Part shown: piece by piece, positions 40,318 through 49,698 of the stretch
Position numbering within the stretch: position 1 is the first letter of the stretch
How the letters are laid out: the number at the start of each line of letters is the position of its first letter
Assembly (NCBI GenBank): GCA_964484765.1
Contig: CAZAGI010000020.1
Coordinates: 34,207-98,206 of the forward strand
DNA from: DSVQ01 sp964484765
GTDB taxonomy: Bacteria; Planctomycetota; Planctomycetia; Planctomycetales; Planctomycetaceae
Direction of reading: 5' to 3'
DNA length: 64,000 nucleotides
Notes under the pieces: generated by a model
The model's database searches: none
Told to the model about the DNA's origin: nothing
What the model saw: the letters and a program-made list of their open reading frames with translations, nothing else
Made by a program: the position numbers and the translations under genes

Positions 40318-42360
40318 TTACGGTACCAGCGCCGGTTGGGCGATCTCTGCATCTTCTTCGGCAGGGGTCAGAACCGCCGCCGGGATCAGCGGCGTGGGGA
40401 TCAATTGCGGAAAGACGCCGCGGCTGACTGTGGGGGCCACCGTTTTGGGGGAATCATACGGGGAGAATGGCTCGCCGCGCATGGACTCCCGCAAAGACGC
40501 ATCGTCGTAGGCCTGATCTGACCACGGTCCTTCCTGCAGCAAGACCTGATTGTAGTCGAGCAGCGTCCCCTTCTCGACGTGCACGTTCTTCACCGCGAGC
40601 GTGTATTCGATGAGCGCGCGGTAATAGGCCACATCCGCTTCGGCAGCCCGGCGTTGGGCTTCCAGCAGCAGATCCAGCCCGGCGTTGTCCGCATCGAATG
40701 CGGCCTGGACCGCGGCGAGTTGCTCCCGTGCGGCGAGCCGCCGGTTGAGATTCGTCTCCACGACTTCATACGCGCGATCCACTTCGGCGATCGTATTGCT
40801 GAGGTCGTAAACGACGGCCCGTTCCTGTTCCAGCAGCAGCGCGCGTTCCCGTGCGAGCTGCAGTTCGGAATGGCGCACCGCGGCGTAGGCCCGGCGGAAA
40901 CCGATCGGGAAGGAGAGTTCCATGCCGACCTGCCATTCCTGAAAATCGCCGGTCACCAGATTGTCCCACGCGTTGTTGAAACGTCCAGGGACACCGCCAT
41001 TCGCAAAGAGATCGTCACCGAAGCCGCGAAAGCGGTAACGGCCAACGGTGTCCAATTGTGGCAGCAGGAAGTTTTTGTTGGCGGCGAGTTCCACTTCCCG
41101 GCGCTTGATCTGCCACTTCTGACGGCGCAGTTCGACCCGCCGGCTGAGCGCTTCCTGCAAGCTGTTTTCCCAGTCGTAGATCATTTTGACCTGCATCGGT
41201 TCCTGCGACGGACGAATCAGTTTGCCATCGTTGATCGGCAATCCGATGAGCAACCTCAGGCGGCGTTCGACCACGTACACTCCGCCGGTGCCGCGAAATG
41301 TCCCCCCGGAGCTGCCGTTGTTCGTGCGCGTGCCGTCGATAAGTTTGCCGTGCAGTGCGTTCTGAGCTTCTTCCTGAAAGCGGAAGTACTGTTCGCGGGC
41401 TTGGGCTTCTTTTTCCGCTTCCCCGCCGCGACGCCCTTGATCATAGAGCGCGCGAATCCGCTGCCAGGTTTCCAGCGCGGCATTGCGGGCCGCGACTTTG
41501 GCGTCGAGATCGCGGTAGGCGAAATAGAGATCCCAGTAGGCGTTCTCCACATCGCTGACAAAGTTCCGCACGCCGATTTCAAAGTCCGAAAGTGCCGTGT
41601 CGGCATTCAAGCGGGCAATCACCACGCCGTTGATGTTTCCCGGCGTCGCGTTCGGTCCGGCGAGGCGGTTGAAGTCGACGCCACTGCCTTGCAACCACGG
41701 ATGCCGCGCTTCGAGATCGAACCACGTGGTCCAGGCACCGGGGACGAAGTTGCCCGGTGCATTGTTGAAGTCGTACTGCGTGTAATTCTTGACGGCAAAT
41801 TGCGAACCAGTCGCGGCGGTCTTGGCGATTTGCGATTGCTGGACGAAGAAGTTCTGCGTCAACAGCCGCGTGCCGCCACCAAAGAACACGTTGTTGAGCG
41901 CCCGGTCATTGTTTTCGTAGGAGCTGCTTGTGGTAAATGAGGCGTCGAACGCGCTCAACGCCGCTTGCACTCCGGTACGGGCATCAGTAGAAGCGATGGA
42001 CGGGTCTTGTTTCGTGCGAATGGTCTCCGGCGCGCGGAGCACCAGCCCACCCATTTCGCGCAGCGTGCGAGAACTCACCAGCGCCAGATGCATCGTCTCT
42101 TCGAGGGACAGGTCGAGATACTCGGGAATCTCGTCACCGCCGAGCGCCACCGGACGGGGTGTCGCCCCCAGCATTTCGTCGGACGGGGCGTCCTCCTCGG
42201 GATATTCGATGTGCCTCGTCAGATGCGCGTAGTGTGACCGATCCAAATCCAACGATGGTTCGCGGTCTGGAAGATAGCGACGGAGGCATCCCACGGTCGG
42301 TGCTGCTAGGAAGAGCGCCGCCAAGAAAACGCCCCAAACTCTCCAGACCTCCTGTTTCAC
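40318..42360 (-). CDS. TolC-like outer membrane efflux lipoprotein
   Basis: Encodes about 680 aa from a GTG at 42360, which places a lipoprotein signal directly after the start: KQEVWRVWGVFLAALFLAAPTVGC, with the lipobox TVGC. An ATG at 42441 would add a non-hydrophobic leader. The body has the long helical and strand segments of outer membrane efflux proteins (NAYWDLYFAYRDLDAKVAARNAALETW and a matching second repeat ending NTIAEVDRAYEVVETNLNRRLAAREQL). The C-terminal 80 residues are Pro-rich and extra. It should form the outer-membrane channel of a tripartite pump or type I secretion system; the inner-membrane parts are not in the window. Confidence 0.88.
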   Translation of the reverse strand: MKQEVWRVWGVFLAALFLAAPTVGCLRRYLPDREPSLDLDRSHYAHLTRHIEYPEEDAPSDEMLGATPRPVALGGDEIPEYLDLSLEETMHLALVSSRTLREMGGLVLRAPETIRTKQDPSIASTDARTGVQAALSAFDASFTTSSSYENNDRALNNVFFGGGTRLLTQNFFVQQSQIAKTAATGSQFAVKNYTQYDFNNAPGNFVPGAWTTWFDLEARHPWLQGSGVDFNRLAGPNATPGNINGVVIARLNADTALSDFEIGVRNFVSDVENAYWDLYFAYRDLDAKVAARNAALETWQRIRALYDQGRRGGEAEKEAQAREQYFRFQEEAQNALHGKLIDGTRTNNGSSGGTFRGTGGVYVVERRLRLLIGLPINDGKLIRPSQEPMQVKMIYDWENSLQEALSRRVELRRQKWQIKRREVELAANKNFLLPQLDTVGRYRFRGFGDDLFANGGVPGRFNNAWDNLVTGDFQEWQVGMELSFPIGFRRAYAAVRHSELQLARERALLLEQERAVVYDLSNTIAEVDRAYEVVETNLNRRLAAREQLAAVQAAFDADNAGLDLLLEAQRRAAEADVAYYRALIEYTLAVKNVHVEKGTLLDYNQVLLQEGPWSDQAYDDASLRESMRGEPFSPYDSPKTVAPTVSRGVFPQLIPTPLIPAAVLTPAEEDAEIAQPALVP

Positions 42361-42589
42361 TAAAGCTGTCCCTAAGCCTAAATCAACAGTACCGCGCGGA
42401 ATTTCCTTGTCGCATTCGCAAGTGACATCGGCAGATGGCATATTCTCGACGGACGGAAACTTCGTCCGTGACAGTCACGTAGCGAGAACGCGCCGCGCAG
42501 TCTTCGCACTTTGCCGCGTTGCCAGCGTTCATCGCGAACTGTGAGAATGGGATGTCTGCTGTAAATGGTTGGTTTGGGTGGAATGCGGC

Positions 42590-43276
42590 GTGAAATTGCG
42601 GTTGTCTGTTGTCATTCCGACTTGGAACGAGGCCAGGAGCATCGCCCAGACGATCGCCGCGATTCGAACTACCGGATTTGACGAAATCGTGGTCGTCGAC
42701 GGTGGTAGTACGGATGACACACTCCCGTGCGCGCTCGAAGCGGGAGCCGATCATGCCGTTGTGTCAGCACCGGGGCGTGGCGTCCAGCAGAACCGAGGGG
42801 CCGAACTCACGACGGGTGACGTGCTCTGTTTCCTGCACGCCGACTGTGTCCCACATCCCGACAGCGCCGCCGCTTTACGCCGGGAATTCTCCGATCCCAC
42901 CGTAGCAGCGGCGTGTTTTACCCAACGGATCGACGCGGTCGGGTTCGCATACCGGGCATTGGAATGGGGCAACCTGCGACGTGTGCTGTGGTGGGGCAGC
43001 GCGTATGGAGATCAAGGACTCTGCGTGCGACGCGAAGTGTTTCAACGCATCGGCGGTTTTCCAGAATGGCGACTGATGGAAGACTTGGAACTGTGTCGCC
43101 GGCTGCGGGGACAAGGCCGGTTTCGCGTGCTTGACCGCCCGCTGACGGTCTCCGCCCGACGCTGGCAACGCCGGGGAATCGTGCGCCAAACGTTGCTGAA
43201 CTGGACCTTGCTGACGTTGTTTCGGTGCGGAGTTCATCCCGACACTCTCGCGCGATGGTACGCCGCGATTCGCTGA
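42590..43276 (+). CDS. TIGR04283-type family 2 glycosyltransferase
   Basis: Encodes about 228 aa from a GTG at 42590 (a TTG at 42569 is the longer option). The GT-A elements are SVVIPTWNEARSIAQTI, IVVVDGGSTDDT (nucleotide-sugar DxD region) and CFLHADC, then GDQGLCVRREVFQRIGGFPEWRLMEDLELCRRLR. GRGVQQNRGAELTTGDVL and the compact length match the TIGR04283 group, sometimes annotated as arsenosugar-type transferases. The acceptor is unknown. Confidence 0.9.
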   Translation: MKLRLSVVIPTWNEARSIAQTIAAIRTTGFDEIVVVDGGSTDDTLPCALEAGADHAVVSAPGRGVQQNRGAELTTGDVLCFLHADCVPHPDSAAALRREFSDPTVAAACFTQRIDAVGFAYRALEWGNLRRVLWWGSAYGDQGLCVRREVFQRIGGFPEWRLMEDLELCRRLRGQGRFRVLDRPLTVSARRWQRRGIVRQTLLNWTLLTLFRCGVHPDTLARWYAAIR

Positions 43277-43303
43277 TGATGATTCCCACAGCAACGATCT
43301 CCC

Positions 43304-43392
43304 GCTTGCGGTTTCGCGCCTCGCGGCAAGTACTTCTCAGTGTCCTCGTCAACACAGTGAAACCTTTCCGGCGGGGCGCAAAACCGCGAGGC
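43304..43392. repeat. TTTCGCGCC inverted repeat, dispersed family copy 3
   Basis: The arm GCTTGCGGTTTCGCGCC (43304-43320) is matched by its near reverse complement at 43375-43392. The spacer contains CTTCTCAGTGTCCTCG and ACACAGTGAAACC, closely related to the spacer at 5229-5281. It lies between the glycosyltransferase and rodA-like genes. Confidence 0.65.
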
Positions 43393-43460
43393 AAGAGTGA
43401 CCCCGTCTTCGCGCCGACGAGGGTTTTTCCTACAACCCCGTTGTTCCTTGGGGGGAAACC

Positions 43461-44591
43461 ATGTCCGCGGGGGGAGAAACGCCGCAGCGCGTACCTTGGC
43501 TGGTGGTATGCTGCGCACTCGGTCTGCTGTTAATTGGCCTGTCCGGCATCGAGCGCGCCGACGAACTTTCCGAAGGCCAGGACCTGTTCTCACGCCAGGT
43601 GACATGGGCGATTCTCGGGGTCCCCATTTTCACCCTCGCGACGGCGGTCCCGTATCGCCGCTGGCAGCCCTACAGCTACACGCTCTTCGCGCTCACATTG
43701 CCGTTGTTGATCGTGGTCTTCTGGATGGCTCCCCGCAACGGCGCTCGATGCTGGATTCCGTTGGGGTTCTTCGATTTTCAACCGTCGGAACTCGCCAAGC
43801 TCGCGTGCATCCTGACGCTTGCGAACTATCTGATGACGACGGACCACTTCCGCAAATTAACCGGATTATTACCGCCATTTCTGATGACGATGATCCCCGC
43901 GGGGCTGATTCTCAAAGAACCCGATCTCGGTTCCGCGATGCTGTTCCTGCCGGTGATGATGGCGATGCTGTTCGCCGCCGGAGCACGGCCGCGGCATCTG
44001 TTACTCGTAACGGTGCTCGGCGTGGCCTGCCTGCCGGTCTTCTGGATGGGCATGTCGGCGGAGCAGAAGTCACGAATCACCTCGCTGTTCAATCAGCAGG
44101 ACGGCGGCCCCGCTCCACAGGGCGACGGCTATCACCAGCATCAGGCGAAGCTGGTTCACGCACTCGGCGGTCTGCAGGGCAGTGAATGGTCTGGCATGCC
44201 GCTGGAAGATCCCGATGCCTACCACCTTCCCGCCGGTCAAACCGACTTTGTGTTCTGCTGGGTGAGCGAACGCTGGGGACTTGGCGGCGTGGTGCTGACA
44301 CTAGCGCTGTATGCGATCCTGTTCGCCAAAGGACTGCACATTGCGGCATCGACACGCGATCCGTTTGGGCGTTTGCTCGCCGTGGGCATCGTCGCGCTGC
44401 TCGCCTCGCAGACGATCATCAATGCCGGGATGACCGCCGGACTGGCTCCCATCGCCGGCATCACACTGCCCTTGATGAGCTACGGCGGGTCCAGCCTCCT
44501 GTCCACGTGCCTGGCCCTCGGGTTACTGATGAATGTCGGCATGCGTCCCGGATACTATGTGGCTCCGGAACCGTTCGCGTTCCGCGACTGA
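43461..44591 (+). CDS. rodA: SEDS-family RodA/FtsW peptidoglycan polymerase homolog
   Basis: Encodes 376 aa. It is highly hydrophobic with about 9-10 membrane segments. SEDS landmarks are GARCWIPLGFFDFQPSELAKLACILTLA, KEPDLGSAMLFLPV, LPAGQTDFVFCWVSERWG (the catalytic-loop Asp region) and ITLPLMSYGGSSLLSTC. These proteins polymerise lipid II with a cognate class B PBP. Peptidoglycan in planctomycetes is now accepted. RodA versus FtsW cannot be settled from context, as no PBP gene is adjacent; the motif balance leans to RodA. Confidence 0.9.
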   Translation: MSAGGETPQRVPWLVVCCALGLLLIGLSGIERADELSEGQDLFSRQVTWAILGVPIFTLATAVPYRRWQPYSYTLFALTLPLLIVVFWMAPRNGARCWIPLGFFDFQPSELAKLACILTLANYLMTTDHFRKLTGLLPPFLMTMIPAGLILKEPDLGSAMLFLPVMMAMLFAAGARPRHLLLVTVLGVACLPVFWMGMSAEQKSRITSLFNQQDGGPAPQGDGYHQHQAKLVHALGGLQGSEWSGMPLEDPDAYHLPAGQTDFVFCWVSERWGLGGVVLTLALYAILFAKGLHIAASTRDPFGRLLAVGIVALLASQTIINAGMTAGLAPIAGITLPLMSYGGSSLLSTCLALGLLMNVGMRPGYYVAPEPFAFRD

Positions 44592-44677
44592 ATTCTGCCG
44601 TCGATTCCCGTACGGTTAATGCATGGCGATTTCCGCGGTTGGCTTGTGAGGTGAGCCACAAGCATGGGAATCCGTCA

Positions 44678-45493
44678 ATGACTGCCTTCGCTGCGCTTCC
44701 CGCCTGGGGCTGGATGTGGTCGACGGCCATCGTCATTTACGCCGTTTGCAAGCTGGCGTCCTGGTCCATGCGATCGGTTCGCGCACCGTTGTGGAAGCAC
44801 ATCGCGTATCTCTTGTTCTGGCCGGGCATGGACGCCGACACTTTTCTCGACACCTCGGCGACACCGGTTCCTGCCGTGCGCTGGCGCGAATGGTTGTTCG
44901 CGGCGAGCAAATTGGCGCTCGGCATCGTGCTGATGCGCGGTATCGCGCCCCATTGGGAATGGGGGGGTGAACTCGGGCAAGGTTGGGTGGGCATGATTGG
45001 TCTGGTGCTGGCCCTCCACTTCGGCGTGTTTCATCTGCTGTCGTGTCTGGGACGCACTGCAGGAATCCATGCGGTGCCTCTCATGGACCGGCCGTTGCTG
45101 GCGAGCAGCGTCGCTGAATTCTGGGGTCGGCGCTGGAATCGAGCGTTTCGCGATCTCACGCATCGCTTTCTATTCCTGCCATTCCGTCGCACACTCGGCC
45201 CGGTCGGTGCGCTGGCGGTTGGTTTCCTTGTCAGCGGGCTGGTTCACGAGGTGGTGATCACCGTCCCCAGCGGCGGTGGCTATGGACTCCCCACGCTGTA
45301 TTTCGCGCTGCAAGCTATCGGATTGTTAATAGAACGGAGTCGCGTGGGACAAGCGATGGGACTGGGGCGGGGTTTGATCGGCCGTGTGTTTGCGGTTGTC
45401 GTCGTGGCGGCAACCTGCCCGCTCTTGTTTCCCCCGCCGTTTGTGCTGAATGTGATCCGCCCCTTCTTAATGGCGATGGGAATGTTGTCATGA
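44678..45493 (+). CDS. MBOAT-type membrane acyltransferase, wax-synthase-like
   Basis: Encodes 271 aa from the ATG at 44678; the frame is open upstream but overlaps rodA out of frame. It has 7-8 membrane segments. The MBOAT landmarks are WNRAFRDLTHRFLFLPFRR and the conserved His in GFLVSGLVHEVVITVPSGGGYGLPTLYFALQ. This matches the wax-synthase-like branch (PF13813). It should transfer an acyl chain to a lipid or alcohol in the membrane. The final codons overlap the next gene by ATGA. Confidence 0.87.
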   Translation: MTAFAALPAWGWMWSTAIVIYAVCKLASWSMRSVRAPLWKHIAYLLFWPGMDADTFLDTSATPVPAVRWREWLFAASKLALGIVLMRGIAPHWEWGGELGQGWVGMIGLVLALHFGVFHLLSCLGRTAGIHAVPLMDRPLLASSVAEFWGRRWNRAFRDLTHRFLFLPFRRTLGPVGALAVGFLVSGLVHEVVITVPSGGGYGLPTLYFALQAIGLLIERSRVGQAMGLGRGLIGRVFAVVVVAATCPLLFPPPFVLNVIRPFLMAMGMLS

Positions 45494-45897
45494 CGCTTGA
45501 TCTTGCCACGGCGCTGTTAGGCATCGGAATCGGACAATTGGGCGTTCTGGTCGCTTCAGCGCTGGTACCGGTCCGCCTGGATTGGCGCAACACACTCAAC
45601 CCGTTGCCGCCGCTGGTCCGGCAATTGTTCTGGGTCTACGGCGGGTATGTTGTGCTGGGAATCATCAGCCTCGGATTGATCACCGCGATCAACGCGGAGG
45701 AACTCGCGGCTGGCGGGAGACTGGCCCGCAGTTATTGTGTGTTTGGAGCCGCCTTCTGGGGGATTCGCTTGGCGTTGCAACCGTTTCTCCAGGCCCGCCC
45801 GTTTCTGACCACATGGTGGTTGCACGCGGGGTATCACCTGTTGACGATCCTCTTTCTGACATTTACAGCCGTTTTTCTCTGGGCCGCGTGTCATTGA
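45490..45897 (+). CDS. small membrane protein coupled to MBOAT gene
   Basis: Encodes 135 aa. The ATG overlaps the stop of the acyltransferase gene (ATGA), suggesting translational coupling. Four membrane segments are probable (about 5-25, 45-65, 82-98, 108-133). I do not recognise a family. The coupling makes a partner or accessory role with the acyltransferase likely. Confidence 0.78.
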   Translation: MTLDLATALLGIGIGQLGVLVASALVPVRLDWRNTLNPLPPLVRQLFWVYGGYVVLGIISLGLITAINAEELAAGGRLARSYCVFGAAFWGIRLALQPFLQARPFLTTWWLHAGYHLLTILFLTFTAVFLWAACH

Positions 45898-46045
45898 CCT
45901 CGCCGTTCCGGCCGTGCACCCCGTCCACAAGAAATCGAGGTGTCCACGGAATTGACGTCGGCCGTCCCGTTGCCATGCCGTGCCGAATCTGTGCTAATCT
46001 GCGAAATCGGTGGCGACCTCTGCATTCTCTCGGGACCGGGTTGCG

Positions 46046-47521
46046 ATGGACCTGAAATCGGCGGCGTATTCGCCGGAATTGTTTACGGCCTGCGGGCAAC
46101 GGCTGTGCGAACTTCTGGGGATTTACCTCGCCGAGAAGCACGCGCGCGAAGGCCGGGTCACGCCCGTCTTAGATCCTCCGGGGATGGTCGCTGCCGCGCG
46201 GGAGTGGCTGCGCACCTCGTCACCGTCCTCCGATCAGGAATTGCATCAGCGCTGGTCAACGATGATTGCCACGATGTTAACCCAGGCGCAGAACCTGCAT
46301 CATCCGCATTACATCGGCCACCAGGTGCCGGCACCCATTCCGCTCGCAGGGTTGTGCGACGCCATTGGCAGCGTGACGAATCAGCCGATGGCGGTCTTCG
46401 AAATGGGTCCGTGGGCCACGGCGGTGGAGCGGGCGCTCGTTCACGCGCTGGGGGAGCAACTCGGGTTTGCGCCGGGAGCGTTCGCCGGGTTTATCACGCA
46501 TGGCGGCTCGCTCGCCAATTTCACCGCGCTGCTCACGGCGCGCAACGTGGCTCTCGGTGATGCGTGGGAAGCCGGCGTGGATGTCGCGGCGCAGAACTCC
46601 GTGATTCTCACGCAGGCCGATGCACACTACTCGATTGCCCGGTCCGCGGGGATGTTGGGGCTGGGCACCCGCAACGTGGTGAAGGCAGGGCTCGACGACT
46701 GCCGGCGAATGTCCCCCGCGGCATTGCGCTCCGAGCTGGAAAAAGCGCGCGAATCTGGCCGCACGGTCATCGCCGTCTGTGCCAGTTGCTGCACCACGCC
46801 GATCGGTGCCTTCGATCCGCTTCCACCCATCGCCGATCTTTGCGAAGAATACGGCGTGTGGCTGCATGTCGATGCGGCTCACGGTGGCGCGGCCTGTTTC
46901 AGCGATCAGCATCGGCATCTCATAGCCGGAATTGATCGCGCCGACAGCGTGGTGTGGGATGCGCACAAAATGTTGTTCGTCCCCGCGCTGTGTGCCTTCG
47001 TCTTCTACAAAAATGCGGCCCATCGGTTTGAAGCGTTCCGGCAGGACGCACCGTATCTTTTCGATCCGATGAATCCCGGTCAGGCGGAATATGATGTCGG
47101 CCTGCAAACCGTCGAGTGCACCAAGCGCGCAGCGGGTTTCGGACTGTGGGGAGCCTGGAGTCTTTTCGGTTCGGACCTGTTCCGCACGTTGGTCGAAAGT
47201 GCATTCGCATTGGCCCAACAGTTCTACGAAGTACTCCGTGCCAGTCCCGATTTTGTCCCCTTGCATCAGCCGCAGTGCAACATTGTCGTCTTCCGTTATC
47301 GCCCATCTACATGGGTCGCACTGGCCGATGAGGAACTCGGCACGCGACAATTGCAATTGCGACGGAAGCTGATGGAATCGGGGACGTATTACATCACCGC
47401 GACCAAACTCGACGGCATCGGTGCACTGCGGGTGACGATCATCAATCCGCTGACCACCATTGGTGATCTGCACGGACTGCTTGCTGCCATCCGTGATACT
47501 TCTGAGATGTCGGTCGGTTGA
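46046..47521 (+). CDS. group II PLP-dependent decarboxylase
   Basis: Encodes 491 aa from the ATG at 46046 (a GTG at 46010 is possible). Typical residues are His194 in QADAHYSIARSA (ring stacking), Asp276 in VWLHVDAAHGG and the Schiff-base lysine Lys308 in WDAHKMLFVP. The early HHPHYIGHQVPAPIPLAGLCDAIGSVTNQPM is usual for the L-2,4-diaminobutyrate/glutamate/aromatic-amino-acid decarboxylase group. The substrate is not determined by the sequence. A polyamine link is possible given speD at 55251, but the two genes are far apart. Confidence 0.9.
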   Translation: MDLKSAAYSPELFTACGQRLCELLGIYLAEKHAREGRVTPVLDPPGMVAAAREWLRTSSPSSDQELHQRWSTMIATMLTQAQNLHHPHYIGHQVPAPIPLAGLCDAIGSVTNQPMAVFEMGPWATAVERALVHALGEQLGFAPGAFAGFITHGGSLANFTALLTARNVALGDAWEAGVDVAAQNSVILTQADAHYSIARSAGMLGLGTRNVVKAGLDDCRRMSPAALRSELEKARESGRTVIAVCASCCTTPIGAFDPLPPIADLCEEYGVWLHVDAAHGGAACFSDQHRHLIAGIDRADSVVWDAHKMLFVPALCAFVFYKNAAHRFEAFRQDAPYLFDPMNPGQAEYDVGLQTVECTKRAAGFGLWGAWSLFGSDLFRTLVESAFALAQQFYEVLRASPDFVPLHQPQCNIVVFRYRPSTWVALADEELGTRQLQLRRKLMESGTYYITATKLDGIGALRVTIINPLTTIGDLHGLLAAIRDTSEMSVG

Positions 47522-47895
47522 AGCGGGCCGCTTCCGATTTTCCGGAATTCCTGTCGAGTTATGGTGCGTGGTGACGTTGCGAGATCAACAGCCGCGCGTC
47601 ACGCGGGGGCGATCGGGTTGGAGCCGTCGAACTTTTGTTCGTCTGACCAGTTGATTCGGGTTCCGCACTGTTGGTTGCACCACATTTCACAAGCGAAATT
47701 GCGATAAGCGTGCGGAAATGTAGGGGTTACAGCGACATCGCTGGTATTCGCGGACCTGTTCGAACGGTGGACTGCGATGCGTCGAAAACAGACGTGCGGG
47801 TCGGCTTGCGTCGACCGATCGCAAGTTTTCCGCTTCTTTCACTGGTGTGGGGTGACGCAGTGCTCCCACGGCCACACATTTGGGAAAGGATTCCC
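47522..47895. other. intergenic region upstream of outer-membrane-like gene
   Basis: These 374 bases hold only short, unconvincing frames. They contain the leader of the next gene, with an AAAGGA ribosome-binding site at about 47885. I see no other structure. Confidence 0.55.
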
Positions 47896-49005
47896 GTGTC
47901 CCGAAATTCGTGTTTTCGATGGGCCTCTCTGGGACTGATGCTCGGGGTGATGTCTCAACTCGCGACAGCGGAGACGCTGGTTCCGCCTTCTCCCGTACCG
48001 CCGGCAGTGACTCCCGCACGGGACACGGAACCTCAACAAGTCTTTACCGACCAGCCCAAGCAGGACGTCGAGTTGATCTCGAACTCCAGTTGGGCGACTC
48101 CGGTCCCACCCCCGCCACCCGGAGCGAACCTTGGTGGGTGCTGCGGAAATGGCTGTGAAAACTCCAGCCTCCTTGGCGGTGGACTGCTGGGATTCATCAA
48201 GCCCAGCGATACCTGCTTCTCTAACTTCATCAGCCCGATCTCGAACCCGCTCTTCTTCGAAGATCCGCGGACACTGTCGGAAGTCCGCTTGATCTTTGCG
48301 AATCACTGGCTGCCACAAAACAATGCCGTTTTCCAAGGCGGGCAGGCCCAATACCTCGCCATGCAAGCCCGAGTTGCATTAACCGAGCGTCTGTCGTTCA
48401 TCGCCACCAAAGACGGCTACGTCTGGATCGATCCGGATAATCCCGCCGTTGGTGATCCGGATGGCTGGGCTGACGTTGCCGCCGGGTTGAAATACAACCT
48501 GATCCGCGATCCTGCGAATCAACAGGTGCTGTCCGTCGGTGCGACCTTTGAACTGGACGTCGGCTCGCATCACGTCTTCCAGGGCCGGGGCGATGGTGAG
48601 TTCCACCTGTTCGCGACCAACGGTCTCGAACTGACGCCAAAATCACACTGGTTAACGGCGTCGGGCTTCCGCTTGCCGACTGATACCGCCGCTCGCAGCC
48701 AGATGTGGTACTGGTCGAACCACTACGACTACAACGTGTGGGGCAAGTGGTACGCGGTGGGTGAACTCAACTGGTTCCACTACATGCAGAGCGGCAAGGC
48801 CCTGGGAGTGAATTTTGAAGGGGGCGACCTCTTCAACCTGGGAGCGACGGATGTCGCGGGCAACAACCTGGTGACGATGGCGCTCGGTGCCCGTCGCAAG
48901 CTGTGGAACATGAGCGAACTCGGTATCGGCTACGAACTGCCGGTCACCTCTCGCCAGGACATCATCAGCTCACGGCTCTACGTGGACCTGATCTTGCGGT
49001 ATTAA
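47896..49005 (+). CDS. secreted, probable outer-membrane beta-barrel protein
   Basis: Encodes about 369 aa from a GTG at 47896 preceded by AAAGGA. The residues after it form a signal peptide (RNSCFRWASLGLMLGVMSQLATAE), while the longer frame from 47671 does not. A Pro-rich stretch and a Gly/Cys segment (PPPPPGANLGGCCGNGC) come first. Then come alternating strands with aromatic ends (RLSFIATKDGYVWIDP, WADVAAGLKYNLI, VLSVGATFELDVGS, KWYAVGELNWFHYM) and a terminal barrel strand ending in LRY. The function is unknown; planctomycetes have many such hypothetical proteins. Confidence 0.78.
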   Translation: MSRNSCFRWASLGLMLGVMSQLATAETLVPPSPVPPAVTPARDTEPQQVFTDQPKQDVELISNSSWATPVPPPPPGANLGGCCGNGCENSSLLGGGLLGFIKPSDTCFSNFISPISNPLFFEDPRTLSEVRLIFANHWLPQNNAVFQGGQAQYLAMQARVALTERLSFIATKDGYVWIDPDNPAVGDPDGWADVAAGLKYNLIRDPANQQVLSVGATFELDVGSHHVFQGRGDGEFHLFATNGLELTPKSHWLTASGFRLPTDTAARSQMWYWSNHYDYNVWGKWYAVGELNWFHYMQSGKALGVNFEGGDLFNLGATDVAGNNLVTMALGARRKLWNMSELGIGYELPVTSRQDIISSRLYVDLILRY

Positions 49006-49037
49006 TCCCACTGACACTCAATCATCGGACTGCGATG

Positions 49038-49066
49038 GAAGCCCAGGGATGTGTTCCTTGGGCTTC
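49038..49066 (+). terminator. hairpin terminator
   Basis: A 12-bp stem GAAGCCCAGGGA / TCCTTGGGCTTC (one G-T wobble) with a 5-base loop begins about 30 bases after the preceding stop and is followed by TTGCATT. It has no long T-run. Confidence 0.6.
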
Positions 49067-49188
49067 TTGCATTCTCGATCATTTGACACGGCCGCGCCGC
49101 GCGCTTAATTTTGAGACAGAACGTCTGGTGTCACCTCGACGTCAAACCCAATGCTTCCGTCCCGCGTGATCCGCTTTGGAACAGCACG

Positions 49189-49668
49189 ATGCCCGCCTGT
49201 TCCCCACGCATCGCCTGGTGGTATCGGCTGACTGTGCCGTGGCTCTGGTTGAACGTCGCCTTGATCTCGTGGCGGCATCCGGGCGATGAATACGGCCTGT
49301 TCGGCGTCGCGAATGGTCTCCCCTCGGCGTGGGTTTCTTTACTCCTCGGCAACCTGCGCGGCATGAATGACACCTTCATCGCGATGATCGCGTGCAGCTT
49401 TGTTTCGATGGCCCTGCTGAGCTGGTTGCTCGATCGCCTGCGTGTCCCTTTGGTCATCTTTCTGCCCCTGTATGCCGCGGGCGCGTTTTTCCTCGTTGGC
49501 TGGGCGCTCAGCGGGTACGAGAGTTACGACCGGGCGATGATGAAGAATGGCTCGCTGACGGCGTATGTGTCCGCGGCGTCGAACTTCGCGCTCTTCGCGA
49601 CCAGCGTGCTCTGTGTCGTCGGGTTTGCCGTCTGGCGATGTCTTCGGCGACGAAAGCCCGCCCCGTAG
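49189..49668 (+). CDS. membrane protein, unknown function
   Basis: Encodes 159 aa from the ATG at 49189; the frame upstream lies in the intergenic region after the hairpin. Four hydrophobic segments are visible (about 12-28, 62-82, 88-108, 128-150) with a basic end (RRRKPAP). No family is recognised. It precedes the prenyltransferase-repeat gene by 30 bases and is probably in the same operon. Confidence 0.72.
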   Translation: MPACSPRIAWWYRLTVPWLWLNVALISWRHPGDEYGLFGVANGLPSAWVSLLLGNLRGMNDTFIAMIACSFVSMALLSWLLDRLRVPLVIFLPLYAAGAFFLVGWALSGYESYDRAMMKNGSLTAYVSAASNFALFATSVLCVVGFAVWRCLRRRKPAP

Positions 49669-49698
49669 CGTCGTCCCGAAGGATCGCCTACACTTGCG

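Noticed and set aside
40579..41940. 453-codon plus-strand open frame
   Set aside because: Antisense to the TolC-like gene, with no recognisable domain or leader.
46277..47473. 398-codon minus-strand open frame
   Set aside because: Antisense to the PLP decarboxylase, which has all active-site residues.
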